Positions 18,176 through 27,952 of a DNA stretch of 29,655 nucleotides are shown piece after piece. Under the pieces are notes generated by a model. The model ran no database searches and was not told the DNA's origin. It saw nothing but the letters and a program-made list of their open reading frames with translations. The DNA is from Hofstenia miamia (taxonomy: Eukaryota > Xenacoelomorpha > Acoela). The stretch covers positions 668,559 through 698,213 of the forward strand of contig SCFE01000017.1 in the NCBI GenBank assembly GCA_004352715.1, in the 5' to 3' direction. Position 1 is the first letter of the stretch, and every line of letters starts with the position of its first letter. Both the position numbers and the translations under genes were made by a program.

Positions 18176-19515
18176 AAGCATAAAATTGTTCAAAAAATAA
18201 TTTCTATTGTATGAAAAACAGTAAAAAATTATTTTATTTTGAAATAATCACATATTATGCTTAGATCGTTTGGGAAGGGGACGACCGCGCCTGTGTATAA
18301 AATAGCTTACTTAAATTCTAGAATATTATTTTAGCTGCTACCAAAATCATCACAGCTAAACGAACAATCTTGTTAGAGGACCACCGATAAAAACACTGGT
18401 TTTGCATAATTTTGTAATGTGTTGTTTCCATTAGTTATTGAAATTGAGCTTACGGGCAGGTGTGGGTACAAAAATACCCTATGGGAAGTTAAAAAATTAT
18501 ATTCTTTATATTATCTNTTTTCCTTCCGCTTCTCAAATAGTTATGAAATTATTAAGTCAATCAATAAGCTTAAAACCAACAAATCAAGCGGTCCCTCAAG
18601 CATTCCCTCATGCGCCCTTAAAATACTGCAGACATCATTTCAAATCCATTAAATGTTATCTTTAATGAATTCATAAAATTTTAACTACTTCCGGATAATT
18701 TAAAACTTGCTCACATTACTCCTATTTTTAAGAAAAAAGATCCATAAATTGCTACTAATTATCGGCCTATCTCAATTACTTCTCCAATAAGCAAAATATT
18801 CGAAAGATTATTACAAAATCAAATAACTGAACATTTAAATAAGTATAATTTATTATCAAACACGCAATTTGGATTTCGCAAAAATTTCTCAACAACTGAT
18901 GCAGTATTAAATGCTACTGAAACTTGGAGAGCATCACTTGATTCTAATAAATTTGTAGCTAAAGCTTGTTTAGATCTTTCAAAAGCCTTTGATTCGATTA
19001 ATCATAACATTCTAATTGAAAAACTATCTTACTTAGGATTTTCTAGTAATAGTAAGTAATTGATAACTAGTTACCTCAATCAAAGATTCCAAAGAGTTAA
19101 ATTAAATGATATTTTTTCAGAATGGTTACCGGTTTAAAATTGGGTGCCTCAAGGTACGATTCTAGGTCCTGCCAAAGCATAAAATTGTTCAAAAAATAAT
19201 TTCTATTGTATGAAAAACAGTAAAAAATTATTTTATTTTGAAATAATCACATATTATGCTTAGATCGTTTGGGAAGGGGACGACCGCGCCTGTGTATAAA
19301 ATAGCTTACTTAAATTCTAGAATATTATTTTAGCTGCTACCAAAATCATCACAGCTAAACGAACAATCCTGTTAGAGGACCACCGATAAAAACACTGGTT
19401 TTGCATAATTTTGTAATGTGTTGTTTCCATTAGTTATTGAAATTGAGCTTACGGGCAGGTGTGGGTACAAAAATACCCTATGGGAAGTTAAAAAATTATA
19501 TTCTTTATATTATCT
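17519..19515 (+). repeat. 998-bp direct repeat flanking a single N
   Basis: 17519-18516 and 18518-19515 match over their full length with a constant offset of 999. The differences noticed are G/C at 18177 and T/C near 18369. The first copy stops at the base before the N at 18517 and the second starts at the base after it. The repeat carries the LINE D RT fragment and 340 bases of unrelated sequence after its truncation point. An unmerged contig overlap is far more likely than a tandem duplication. Confidence 0.95.
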
Positions 19516-20160
19516 TTAAAATTTCAAAAATCTGAAAAACTACAGGTATTCTTGATTTGTTTAGATCGAAAACTTTGTTAAGAACTTATTGCAAACGTTT
19601 TCTTACTGAAGAAAACGGGTGGAAGGACATTAGGTTGGACAAAATGCCGCTTTTTAGAAAGCCTTTCAAATGCACAACAGCCTTTTTTAGAGCGGGCATC
19701 TAGAACTCATGATATCATTACAATTCAAGGAACTGATGTACCTTCTATATCAAGCAATTGATTCTCCTTCTCCAAAGAAGAAAATTTCAAAAGAAGACAA
19801 GAATTTTTTTGATTCAATGTGTCATTATAAGCGATATTCAAAAAACAGTATTGGTATTTGAAATATGTCGTTTGCAAACATGTTTTTCGTCGATTAGATT
19901 TAGTCAGGTCAGAATGTTTAGATCAGGTCTATAAGGAGTGATCTGCTAAGGTTAGGCCTCGGGTAAGGCTTGATGCATTGCAAATCAAATTGTGGACAGA
20001 ACAGTATCAGTATAATAAATTACATTGATAATCTCTAGTGGTTGCTTTTTAAAATCTCTTCATATCGATCTTTTAAAAAATCCTTTTTATTATTTTAATT
20101 GGTGCTAAAATGCAATACCGACTGCAGCCTTGACGCTGAAGACCCATTAGAATATTCAAG
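19516..20160. other. No gene recognised
   Basis: Moderately AT-rich unique sequence. Short open stretches, for example one with TEENGWKDI near 19605-19625 and one with ERASRTHDIITIQGTDV near 19690-19740, look protein-like but are interrupted, and I cannot link them to a family. They may be remnants of a decayed gene or transposon. Confidence 0.4.
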
Positions 20161-20174
20161 CAAGATGAAACTGG

Positions 20175-20270
20175 CTACCGACCGGCTGGCAATTTGCCGG
20201 CCTGAAGCTGCTTAACAATTTTAAAAAGGCCGGTCAAATTACCGGGAATTAATTTGGGACTATTTTGCTA

Positions 20271-20306
<36 letters not shown>

Positions 20307-20503
20307 GTATATATATAAATATATATATATATAATATATATAAACAATAAAATACCTAAATACTTCATGTATTTATTGAAAAATACTAAACCTTATTACA
20401 CAGTCTTACTGTAATACTATACATATATACATATATACTTGCACAGATTAACTATACAATGCAAATATAATGTAATGTGCCGGCCAAAACCGGCCGATCG
20501 GTA
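20175..20503. mobile_element. MITE-like element with GC-rich inverted ends
   Basis: The left arm 20175-20201 begins TACCGACCGGCTGG and ends GCCGGC. The right arm 20479-20503, read on the other strand, begins TACCGATCGGCCGG and ends GCCGGC, matching with few differences. The centre is a (TA)n tract. Further CCGG-rich blocks lie just inside (20228-20250) and outside (20522-20545) the arms, so the true ends may be wider. It has no coding capacity and no target duplication was identified. Confidence 0.45.
20271..20342. repeat. (TA)n tract
   Basis: About 70 bases of AT dinucleotide repeat with a few G and A interruptions, at the centre of the MITE-like element. Confidence 0.95.
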
Positions 20504-20564
20504 TTAGCTATTGGAGGTCAACTACCGGCCCGATCAAACTGGAACCGTACCTTGATTTTTTCGG

Positions 20565-20935
20565 TCATAGCAAGTGATGAAAGGACATAGTGGGGCACGA
20601 GCACGACACGAAATTAAAAAAATCGAGCTCGAGTTGAGCACGGCACGAAAATTTATACATTTTCCAATGAATGAAGATGGCATCTTACATTAAGTCCTTA
20701 TGAATGAAATTTTTTTGGCCATAAATGTTTTCAATACGTTAACAAATTGTCCGAGAAACAAAAATTTCGTTCATTTTAATGTGCAAATTAATAGAATTAG
20801 AAAATAAAAATAACAAATATGTTTGATACGTATATTAATGTCAGCACGGGCACGAAATTTTCTGTAAAATGAGCACTGGCACGCATGAGCACGCACGGTA
20901 TGATATAAAGCAAGGCACGGTTTCATCTCTGTGTT
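20565..20935. mobile_element. Possible hAT-like non-autonomous element with GCACG motifs
   Basis: Both ends of this region are dense in GCACG/CGTGC: GGGCACGAGCACGACACG at about 20593-20611 and, at the other side, repeated GCACG from about 20843 to 20920. On the minus strand the right edge reads CAGAGATGAAACCGTGCC, a CAGRGATG start often seen at hAT ends. The left edge has a weaker GTGATGAAAGG. The motif clusters may be subterminal repeats. No clear 8-bp target duplication was found. Confidence 0.3.
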
Positions 20936-22253
20936 AAAATATGCAACATGTATCATTATAATGATGTGATTGAAGTATTCGCCAACTCAAAAGCCCGTAC
21001 CAGGCCATTCTGATACCACAAGACACCATTAGTTGTGTATTGTGTACTGTTTTCTTTTCAGTGTTTTTGATAAAAATGTAACAATTGGTTAAAATTTGGA
21101 CGTTTTTGAAAAAAGTGAAAGGGTTTTTGCATTATTACATGCTTAATGAAACAACATTCATACATAGCATTTCTATTGCCAACGAGTCCATCATAGTAAC
21201 CGCATATACAACAGCAGGCTACCTCTAGATTAAAAAGAATAATATAGTGGCAATTTGAAGATGTGGCGATTGGTAGAACTTCTGGCGATGAGACAACCGC
21301 TTGGCGATTGGCAGAACTTTGCACCGTCATGCAATATGAGGACGTACGGAAGGGAGGGGGGGGAGTGGTTGAGATCACCAACACACTTTAGGAAAGAGGG
21401 GCTCAGAGTAGGGCTGAAATGGCACTGTTAGCACCAGCTCCTAAATATTTAGTACACCATGCTGTTGATCTTAAAATTAACAATATGCTATATTTTCTCT
21501 GCTTAGAAGTAACAATATCAAAAAAATTATTTTTTATTGACAAACATCTTATTGTGCTGGATTTGGAAAAAGCTATTCCAAAAATCACTTTGTGCAGACG
21601 AATCATGTAATTATTGATTAAGTGCTCAACCAAGTAAAAAGATCCATTAATACTGTAGAATCACGCGGGGGCGTGGCTAAGGGCAACTAACAATTCGGTA
21701 CTCTGACTCCATTAAACGGGTGCTCCATAGCAATAAGAAAAAATAAGTATACCTGTCAACCTCCGGATTCCAACAAAACAACTGATCGGTAATTGAACGT
21801 AACTATTTTTTAATCATCTTTTTTTAGATTCCAAAAAGAGTTGTTTCCACCAATTTGAATATCTTTATAGAATTATTCAGCCGCTGATTTCAAAAAGGTT
21901 GACAAACTTTCGTAAACCTATTGAACTAGATATGCGCCTGGCAATTACTTTAAGATATCTTGCAACAGGTGAGACTCAAAATAATTACACGGTATTAAAT
22001 GTAAATAATAATTCAATTGATTTTCACCAAACCAAATAAATAATAATTATATTAAATGGTGTATAGATAATCTAGTCATAGGGGCGTTGATTATTTGCAC
22101 AGATTTTATCAAATACAAGATGATTGCAAGAATGCTGCAAGGTGTATTTTTATTAGGCAAACCCTAATGCATTTGTTTTCAGCATAAGAATACCCTCCTT
22201 TCCACGGCTAATTAGATTTTACATGTATGATTAAATTGAAGACAAGCAGATGC
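20936..22253. other. No gene recognised
   Basis: Unique sequence with short open frames of no family. Between 21240 and 21390 two similar phrases (GGCGATTGG.AGAACTT) occur close together. A G-run lies at 21355-21363. Nothing else could be supported. Confidence 0.5.
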
Positions 22254-23253
22254 NNNNNNNNNNNNNNNNNNNNNNNNNNNNNNNNNNNNNNNNNNNNNNN
22301 NNNNNNNNNNNNNNNNNNNNNNNNNNNNNNNNNNNNNNNNNNNNNNNNNNNNNNNNNNNNNNNNNNNNNNNNNNNNNNNNNNNNNNNNNNNNNNNNNNNN
22401 NNNNNNNNNNNNNNNNNNNNNNNNNNNNNNNNNNNNNNNNNNNNNNNNNNNNNNNNNNNNNNNNNNNNNNNNNNNNNNNNNNNNNNNNNNNNNNNNNNNN
22501 NNNNNNNNNNNNNNNNNNNNNNNNNNNNNNNNNNNNNNNNNNNNNNNNNNNNNNNNNNNNNNNNNNNNNNNNNNNNNNNNNNNNNNNNNNNNNNNNNNNN
22601 NNNNNNNNNNNNNNNNNNNNNNNNNNNNNNNNNNNNNNNNNNNNNNNNNNNNNNNNNNNNNNNNNNNNNNNNNNNNNNNNNNNNNNNNNNNNNNNNNNNN
22701 NNNNNNNNNNNNNNNNNNNNNNNNNNNNNNNNNNNNNNNNNNNNNNNNNNNNNNNNNNNNNNNNNNNNNNNNNNNNNNNNNNNNNNNNNNNNNNNNNNNN
22801 NNNNNNNNNNNNNNNNNNNNNNNNNNNNNNNNNNNNNNNNNNNNNNNNNNNNNNNNNNNNNNNNNNNNNNNNNNNNNNNNNNNNNNNNNNNNNNNNNNNN
22901 NNNNNNNNNNNNNNNNNNNNNNNNNNNNNNNNNNNNNNNNNNNNNNNNNNNNNNNNNNNNNNNNNNNNNNNNNNNNNNNNNNNNNNNNNNNNNNNNNNNN
23001 NNNNNNNNNNNNNNNNNNNNNNNNNNNNNNNNNNNNNNNNNNNNNNNNNNNNNNNNNNNNNNNNNNNNNNNNNNNNNNNNNNNNNNNNNNNNNNNNNNNN
23101 NNNNNNNNNNNNNNNNNNNNNNNNNNNNNNNNNNNNNNNNNNNNNNNNNNNNNNNNNNNNNNNNNNNNNNNNNNNNNNNNNNNNNNNNNNNNNNNNNNNN
23201 NNNNNNNNNNNNNNNNNNNNNNNNNNNNNNNNNNNNNNNNNNNNNNNNNNNNN
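22254..23253. other. Assembly gap (1000 N)
   Basis: Exactly 1000 undetermined bases, a standard filler length, so the real distance is unknown. Confidence 0.99.
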
Positions 23254-23335
23254 ATGCAAACTCGTGGTTTTCAGTCAACCATTTTCTTGGTATATATTCG
23301 ACTGCCCCTCCTGCGAATTCCACTACTGCAAACAT
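23254..23335 (-). CDS. First coding exon of a transposase-associated protein, partial
   Basis: On the minus strand a possible acceptor (AAATTTTAG) precedes AAAAAATG. The ATG at 23333-23335 opens MFAVVEFAGG followed by VEYIPRKWL, and the frame runs into the gap. The pattern 'M-[YF]-A-[VI]-V-E-F ... [IV]-P-x-x-W-[LI]' is a recurring N-terminal module of uncharacterised proteins in cnidarians, insects and other invertebrates, many of them transposon-derived. The exon contains two of its conserved aromatic/Pro-Trp points. An upstream in-frame ATG at 23408-23410 exists, but the conserved part starts at 23335. The rest of the protein is in the gap. Its relation to the transposase-like exons to the right, which lie upstream on this strand, is unknown. 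Confidence 0.5.
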
Positions 23336-23476
23336 TTTTTCTAAAATTTGAACAACTTTAAGTAGAATACAAAATGAAATTTTCTTAAACATTAAATGTA
23401 TGAAAAACAAATTATATCAATGAAAAGAAGGATGCAATAAATACGTCGTTCATTAAAAGTAAAACAAATGATAAAT

Positions 23477-23763
23477 TTAATGGTTTATTAGAGGCATGAT
23501 TAAAGTCTTTTCCACTATTGGAAAATTAAAAAGCTTCTGCAAATTCATTAATTTGTCGATATCCAATGTTTCTATGTGGGGTGAAAGCGATGACGCCAAG
23601 TGTATTCTGATTAATGAAGATTTTATTGGATTGATAAAAAAATCTTCTATCACAAGATATCTTTTACAACGTAGCTGATCTTTTCCGTCTGCACTAATGA
23701 CAATATCTTCAATTCGAAAAACTATATCATCAATCATGAAATGACTGTCACCATTAGATGTAG
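23477..23763 (-). CDS. C-terminal exon of the transposase-like gene
   Basis: A putative acceptor (GGTGACAG) ends near 23754, and the frame then runs to the TAA at 23477-23479. The peptide has a pattern of alternating Ile/Val, then YLVIEDFFINPIKSS, the phrase 'x-F-[FY]-x-x-P-[IC]-x-S-S', and IHLASSLS, ending FPIVEKTLIMPLINH. This resembles the C-terminal region of the same IDGLPLF-type transposase-derived proteins as the exon at 24126-24335, which lies upstream on this strand. The two would be joined by an intron containing the hAT MITE. The expected middle of the protein (most of the catalytic core) is missing between them, so the gene is probably a deleted copy. The family call is from memory of its pattern. 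Confidence 0.45.
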
Positions 23764-23887
23764 AAAAAATCTTGGAATTGATAACAACTTTTCTTTTTAT
23801 CCTGTCATCACTTTTATGTAAAACATGTTTGTTAACTTTTGAAGCACAAAGCTATAAATAATAATTGTATTCTACTGAATTTCTTAC

Positions 23888-24057
23888 CAGTGGCGTCGTG
23901 CTAAAGGGTGCCGAGGTCTAGTCCCCAATTTTCTAGAAATTCTCAGAATGTTTAAATGATTTCGTTGGATTGCAAAAGGAAAATACACCAATTCAGGAAT
24001 GCAAAATTTTAAAATCTTTCACCAGTTAAGGATAAATACAATTATGCGACGCCACTG
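23888..24057. mobile_element. 170-bp hAT MITE with near-matching 8-bp target duplication
   Basis: Left end CAGTGGCGTCG at 23888-23898. The right end, read on the other strand, is also CAGTGGCGTCG (24047-24057). The flanking octamers are TTTCTTAC (23880-23887) and TTTCATAT (24058-24065), matching at six of eight positions, as expected for an ageing hAT target duplication. CAGTGGCG is a classic hAT terminus. It has no coding capacity and lies between two exons of the transposase-like gene. Confidence 0.85.
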
Positions 24058-24125
24058 TTTCATATTCCTAATTTTTTGAAAACTTACTAAATATATTAAC
24101 AAACTGTTTTATGTGAGTGTCTAGA

Positions 24126-24335
24126 TTACACTGATAGAGCCGATCTCTTGAACAAAGGCAAGCCATCAATATTGAACGCTATAGAAATGCAGTTTTCTTC
24201 TGGCCAAAAATTTAGCTTTTCACAGTACATTTTTAATGCCAATTTAACACCTATGTAAGAATATTTCCCAGATCCACACGGTAGCAACATTTTTAGAATT
24301 AGTTCCAAGAAGCTGTGGAGTCTGTAAGGTGAGTT
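24126..24335 (-). CDS. Exon of a transposase-like gene with an IDGLPLF motif, partial
   Basis: The minus-strand frame enters from the gap and reads KYSYIGVKLALKMY, then SIAFNIDGLPLFKRSA, and reaches a TAA just after a donor-like GTGTAATC at about 24126-24133. IDGLPLFKSS is a signature I associate with a family of transposase-derived proteins in invertebrates, related in my view to CACTA/Transposase_21-type enzymes; the Asp is likely the first catalytic Asp. After it the family usually continues with an FWPIL-type strand, which is absent here, so either splicing or truncation occurs at this point. The upstream part is in the gap. Confidence 0.55.
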   Translation of the reverse strand, partial: NSPYRLHSFLELILKMLLPCGSGKYSYIGVKLALKMYCEKLNFWPEENCISIAFNIDGLPLFKRSALSV

Positions 24336-25335
24336 NNNNNNNNNNNNNNNNNNNNNNNNNNNNNNNNNNNNNNNNNNNNNNNNNNNNNNNNNNNNNNNNN
24401 NNNNNNNNNNNNNNNNNNNNNNNNNNNNNNNNNNNNNNNNNNNNNNNNNNNNNNNNNNNNNNNNNNNNNNNNNNNNNNNNNNNNNNNNNNNNNNNNNNNN
24501 NNNNNNNNNNNNNNNNNNNNNNNNNNNNNNNNNNNNNNNNNNNNNNNNNNNNNNNNNNNNNNNNNNNNNNNNNNNNNNNNNNNNNNNNNNNNNNNNNNNN
24601 NNNNNNNNNNNNNNNNNNNNNNNNNNNNNNNNNNNNNNNNNNNNNNNNNNNNNNNNNNNNNNNNNNNNNNNNNNNNNNNNNNNNNNNNNNNNNNNNNNNN
24701 NNNNNNNNNNNNNNNNNNNNNNNNNNNNNNNNNNNNNNNNNNNNNNNNNNNNNNNNNNNNNNNNNNNNNNNNNNNNNNNNNNNNNNNNNNNNNNNNNNNN
24801 NNNNNNNNNNNNNNNNNNNNNNNNNNNNNNNNNNNNNNNNNNNNNNNNNNNNNNNNNNNNNNNNNNNNNNNNNNNNNNNNNNNNNNNNNNNNNNNNNNNN
24901 NNNNNNNNNNNNNNNNNNNNNNNNNNNNNNNNNNNNNNNNNNNNNNNNNNNNNNNNNNNNNNNNNNNNNNNNNNNNNNNNNNNNNNNNNNNNNNNNNNNN
25001 NNNNNNNNNNNNNNNNNNNNNNNNNNNNNNNNNNNNNNNNNNNNNNNNNNNNNNNNNNNNNNNNNNNNNNNNNNNNNNNNNNNNNNNNNNNNNNNNNNNN
25101 NNNNNNNNNNNNNNNNNNNNNNNNNNNNNNNNNNNNNNNNNNNNNNNNNNNNNNNNNNNNNNNNNNNNNNNNNNNNNNNNNNNNNNNNNNNNNNNNNNNN
25201 NNNNNNNNNNNNNNNNNNNNNNNNNNNNNNNNNNNNNNNNNNNNNNNNNNNNNNNNNNNNNNNNNNNNNNNNNNNNNNNNNNNNNNNNNNNNNNNNNNNN
25301 NNNNNNNNNNNNNNNNNNNNNNNNNNNNNNNNNNN
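24336..25335. other. Assembly gap (1000 N)
   Basis: Exactly 1000 undetermined bases. Apparent ORFs across it are artefacts. Confidence 0.99.
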
Positions 25336-25626
25336 ATTGATGCATTCGGAATTTGAATGCACAACTGACCAATGGAATCACTAGGAGAAAACACATTTTG
25401 TTTGTTTAAGGATTAGATTATCTAGAAATTGTGACTGGATATCAAATATTAAATGACCCTGTTTGATGGCGTTCCGTTTGGAGTACGCTGTTTGCTGCCG
25501 CTAAATAAGCCTTTAGGTTATTTTTATATCTCAAAGATCAGTCAATGGGCGCAGGCGGCGAACGTTCGGGCTGCCATTCGAATGTTCAGCTAAACGGTGA
25601 ACATTCGAATGTTTGTCGCGGCCTTA
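25336..25626. mobile_element. Right end of a hAT transposon
   Basis: On the minus strand the terminus reads TAAGGCCGCGACAAA, matching the left end at 29300 (TAGGGCCGCGACAAA) at 14 of 15 positions. Subterminal motifs CATTCGAATG (25575-25584 and 25602-25611) and the palindrome CGAACGTTCG (25559-25568) follow; CGAACGTTCG also occurs at the left end (29331-29340). The flanking octamer GAGTTAGG (25627-25634) equals the octamer flanking the left end. How far the element reaches leftwards into the gap is unknown; no transposase coding is recognised in these 291 bases. Confidence 0.8.
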
Positions 25627-26255
25627 GAGTTAGGTATGTTTATCATCTCAGAAATATTTCAAATACGTACAACAAACAATTAATAAATGCCCTCTGCCTT
25701 TCACACTTTCAATATTGCTCATTCTTCTTTACAAATATTTATTCAAAACATTGCAGCCTTCTGGCTAAAACTTTTATTTGGTTCCTTAAAATACTCAATT
25801 TTGCACAAAAACATGACAATGCATCCGATTACCGATTAAAATACGCAATACTATCTCCTTATTATCAAATTCAAATGCATATGTTATCAATATTATTTAA
25901 ATTCTAATTTGGTCAAGCCGCAATTTCGTTTTTAAAACAAGTATATTAAATTAAATGAACGGTCTCAAACATTTTTATGCTTGTATAAATATTTTAATAG
26001 TTTTCACCACACAGCAAGTAAATTATGGAATAACTTAAATAGAGAAATTAAATTTGAAAAAAAGTACTAGAAATTGAGAAAGAAATTGCGAACATTCCTC
26101 TCTTTAATAGACAAGGCCTACTTAGTGACAATAACACACACACATTTATTCTATAGATATGTTTTATTATTATTTTGTAAATACATGTATTTGTAGTTTG
26201 TAGCTTTTTTACTGTCATTTATTTACAGCAATAAATTTGCTTTGACTCTTATTAT
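25627..26255 (+). mobile_element. LINE A, copy 2: 3' part, starting at the hAT target duplication
   Basis: From GAGTTAGG onwards the sequence follows LINE A copy 1 (11615-12285): the open frame to 25907 encodes the post-RT region with a HFQYC segment, KTFIWFLKILNFAQKHD and ILSPYYQIQMH. The 3' UTR then ends with CAATAAATTTGCTTTGA and an A-rich tail. Nothing upstream of the octamer belongs to the LINE; the hAT end is there instead. The frame is intact over about 90 codons, then breaks. Confidence 0.85.
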
Positions 26256-26780
26256 TGAAAAAATGGAGAAAGTCATTGTAAATGCCTTCAAAGATGTGTT
26301 GTTGATTTAGATAACCTAGATGTCCAAAACAAGGCTTTGAGATGGAAATGGGTAATATCTTCATACTTCCCTATTCTAAGAGTTTTGCTGAGAGGGTTTT
26401 CTCCAAATTGAGGCGTAGGAAATTTATCTACGTAGCACAATGTCGCAAGCGCTATTGAAGCACCAAGGTGTACATAATAACAAGTCATAACAAGCTTTAA
26501 TGTTTAAAATTATCGGATGTCTAAGTCTCAATTGATATATATATATATATATATATTATTTATTAATGTATACCTTGATCTAAGGACAAAATACACTTAT
26601 AAGCTGGAGTCATATTTTCCAGAGTGAAAATTGCGTAAGAAATTAATTTTAGCTGAAACGTTATAGCACCTTTAACAATGCCTAAATAAGTGTGTATATT
26701 GCCATTTAATACCAATAATAAATTTTCACAAAGATTCTAGTAATTTCTGCATTTTATTAAGATCAAAATATCCAAAAATC

Positions 26781-26870
<90 letters not shown>

Positions 26871-27366
26871 TATGGTCACTTTTTCAGAAAAGGCGCTAGA
26901 AGCTATGACCTTACTGTGTGTAGCTGTCTATATTGCGTCGAATATTTGTATTCCTCCTTCTGACTGTATCCACCTAATTCTATGGACTACATAACTATCA
27001 CTGCCAACTATTAGTTTCATATAGATTTGAAGGTTATTGCATCAGTTATTAGCACTGATTTTAGGGATTGTAATAGCAACTCATTTTGAAACACACTCTT
27101 ATTTACTTATTCATTAAAAAGCCTTAGTTCAGTCTGAAACTGTCAGGACATTTAAAATTAAAGATGCCTTGAGCTGTCTACTAATTGATCAGTTGAAAGT
27201 CGTGGATAACCTTTAATCGTTAATTTATCCTTCTAAGGCGCTTAGGTTTGATCTAAACCTGGATTATTTAGTGCTGTAAATTATAATGCACCTATACTAT
27301 TCAGAGCCTCTAAAAACGTTAAAATATTGTAAGTTAAGTTAATTGCTAAGTTAAGGTTCAGATAAT
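26256..27366. other. Spacer without recognised genes
   Basis: Contains (TA)n tracts at 26534-26556 and, longer, 26785-26865. The open frames on both strands have no family resemblance. Close to the end, at about 27330-27355, TTAAGTTAAGGTT motifs announce the foldback element. Confidence 0.5.
26785..26865. repeat. (TA)n microsatellite, about 80 bp
   Basis: Uninterrupted AT dinucleotides. The length is near the limit of what short-read assembly resolves. Confidence 0.98.
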
Positions 27367-27952
27367 CCCATCGCACACTGCCGCTAAGGTAACCATAACT
27401 TAAGCCTTAACGGCAGCATGCGACGGTTTCGTTAAAGTTAAGGTTTTTTGTTGACTGATTTTGACAATATTTAGATAGAATTTGTATATACATTAATAAA
27501 TTGGCATAAACAAACAGGGAAAATTAACATTCCAATCAGGTGACGATTACATTGTAATTGAGTAGCATCAATAACATATCCCTGTGTTTCATAAAAACAA
27601 TGCGTTTAGAGCAACCAGTGATTTCATTAGTTAAAAAAAACGATGGTTCGTTCACACTGCACTTGCAAATATTGTTTCAAAACATGATTTTTTTGGATAA
27701 AATAGTTGCCTTTAAATGTTTTCATTTTTTTGAATAGAATGAAGTATTTTTTGTAGTATACATTAAGACACAGTCTTTTTTAACAAATATTGAATATATT
27801 CAACATTGTATACTAAATACAACACTGAGGTTAAGGTAAACCTTAACTTAACGAGAACGTACACCTCAATTTTAACCATAACTTAAGAAATACCATCGCC
27901 CACTGCCGTTAAGGCTTAAGTTAAGGTTACCGTAACAGCAGTGTGCGACGGG
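27367..27952. mobile_element. 586-bp foldback-type MITE with palindromic 60-bp ends
   Basis: The left arm (27367-27426) begins CCCATCGCACACTGCCG and ends GCATGCGACGG. The right arm (27893-27952), read on the other strand, begins CCCGTCGCACACTGCTG and ends GTGGGCGATGG. The two arms match over about 60 bases with few differences. Each arm is also an imperfect palindrome around a central AACTTAAGCCTTAA-type core, so one strand can form a hairpin at each end. The interior is AT-rich with further TTAAGGTT motifs at 27830-27860 and no ORF. No target duplication was identified. The right end abuts LINE A. Confidence 0.75.

Noticed and set aside
18176-18263. Imperfect hairpin (AAGCATAA ... TTATGCTT) at the LINE D truncation point as a foldback element
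   Set aside because: The arms are short and AT-rich and could arise by chance. No target duplication.
17519-19515. Tandem duplication of the LINE D reverse transcriptase as a biological event
   Set aside because: The copies end exactly at the single N, so an unmerged overlap explains them better.
21236-21390. Possible death-domain-like exon (a Trp-Arg-Leu ... Asp-Trp-Gln pattern)
   Set aside because: Only about 45 residues, with weak splice signals and no conserved helix pattern that I could support.
22208-25396. Several 340-420-residue open frames on both strands
   Set aside because: They consist almost entirely of Ns and have no sequence support.
26288-26488. 66-residue minus-strand ORF with a protein-like composition
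   Set aside because: No motif, splice context or neighbour supports it, and it lies in the spacer after LINE A.
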